Positions 63,733 to 64,000 of a DNA stretch of 64,000 nucleotides are shown here, piece after piece. A model generated the notes under the pieces. The model was not told where the DNA came from, made no database searches, and worked only from the letters and a program-made list of their open reading frames with translations. Source of the DNA: Alitta virens (Eukaryota > Annelida > Polychaeta > Phyllodocida > Nereididae). Location of the stretch: contig OW028580.1 in the NCBI GenBank assembly GCA_932294295.1, positions 27,536,896-27,600,895 of the forward strand, read 5' to 3'. Numbering within the stretch: the stretch's first letter is position 1; each line of letters begins with the position of its first letter. Both the position numbers and the translations under genes were made by a program.

Positions 63733-64000
63733 AGATTCTATCTGTACCACATAACATGGGGTACTGACTCTATTGAAAACATTTCTCTGGCAGAATGTTT
63801 TTTAATCTGTTCCTGAACGTAATTAGTATCACCCTGAACTTCGCTTTTTGCTGCAACTTTGCTGACAATTAACATTACTGTAGTTATACACAAGTTAAGA
63901 TGAGCCAGCCACAAGCGTCAGCTGGCAAAATTAATCATTGAAATACACAGCACACAATTATAAGGTTGCATATTCCACCACAAACTGGGGAAGATCACTC
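63733..64000. other. Right edge of window, intron of the RNF139-like gene
   Basis: No exon or repeat boundary recognised. Confidence 0.3.

Overview
The window is animal nuclear DNA, most likely from a marine invertebrate. It is AT-rich, and its genes have many short exons with consensus splice sites. The gene families are animal ones: PACRG-like, an ankyrin/SOCS-box protein, the cohesin subunit SMC3, monothiol glutaredoxin 3, and the multipass RING proteins RNF145 and RNF139. Between and inside the genes lie many small DNA transposons, tRNA-derived SINEs, LINE fragments and one long LTR retrotransposon. The sequence does not tell me whether it comes from a deuterostome or a lophotrochozoan.

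Layout. 1-5.9 kb is gene-free and holds a SINE, a hAT-type MITE with a perfect 8-bp target duplication, and a 1.9-kb foldback. 6.4-9.0 kb: PACRGL (+, 7 coding exons). 10.2-11.5 kb: an ASB-family ankyrin/SOCS-box gene (-), whose first coding exon may lie at 13.3 kb, head to head with SMC3. 13.4-27.1 kb: complete SMC3 (+, 29 coding exons, 1205 residues), including a textbook U12-type AT-AC intron. 29.0-47.9 kb: an unrecognised gene (-) assembled from exons with matching phases. Its first intron (33.0-47.4 kb) contains a nest of transposons: a gypsy-type LTR retrotransposon (33286-43111, LTRs with TG...CA ends, ACAT duplication), a CACTA-like element inside its reverse transcriptase, and a LINE directly beside it. 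48.5-55.2 kb: GLRX3 (+, 10 exons, 325 residues), head to head with the unknown gene. 57.3-59.8 kb: RNF145 (-, 2 exons, 760 residues). 62.3 kb: the first coding exon of an RNF139/TRC8-like gene (+), head to head with its paralogue RNF145 and with an intron of the same phase.

There are no operons. The gene organisation that stands out is three divergent pairs (ASB/SMC3, unknown/GLRX3, RNF145/RNF139-like). Most remaining sequence is transposon-derived. A recurring type is a non-autonomous element whose arms consist of short degenerate motifs repeated at irregular spacing, in opposite orientation on the two arms.
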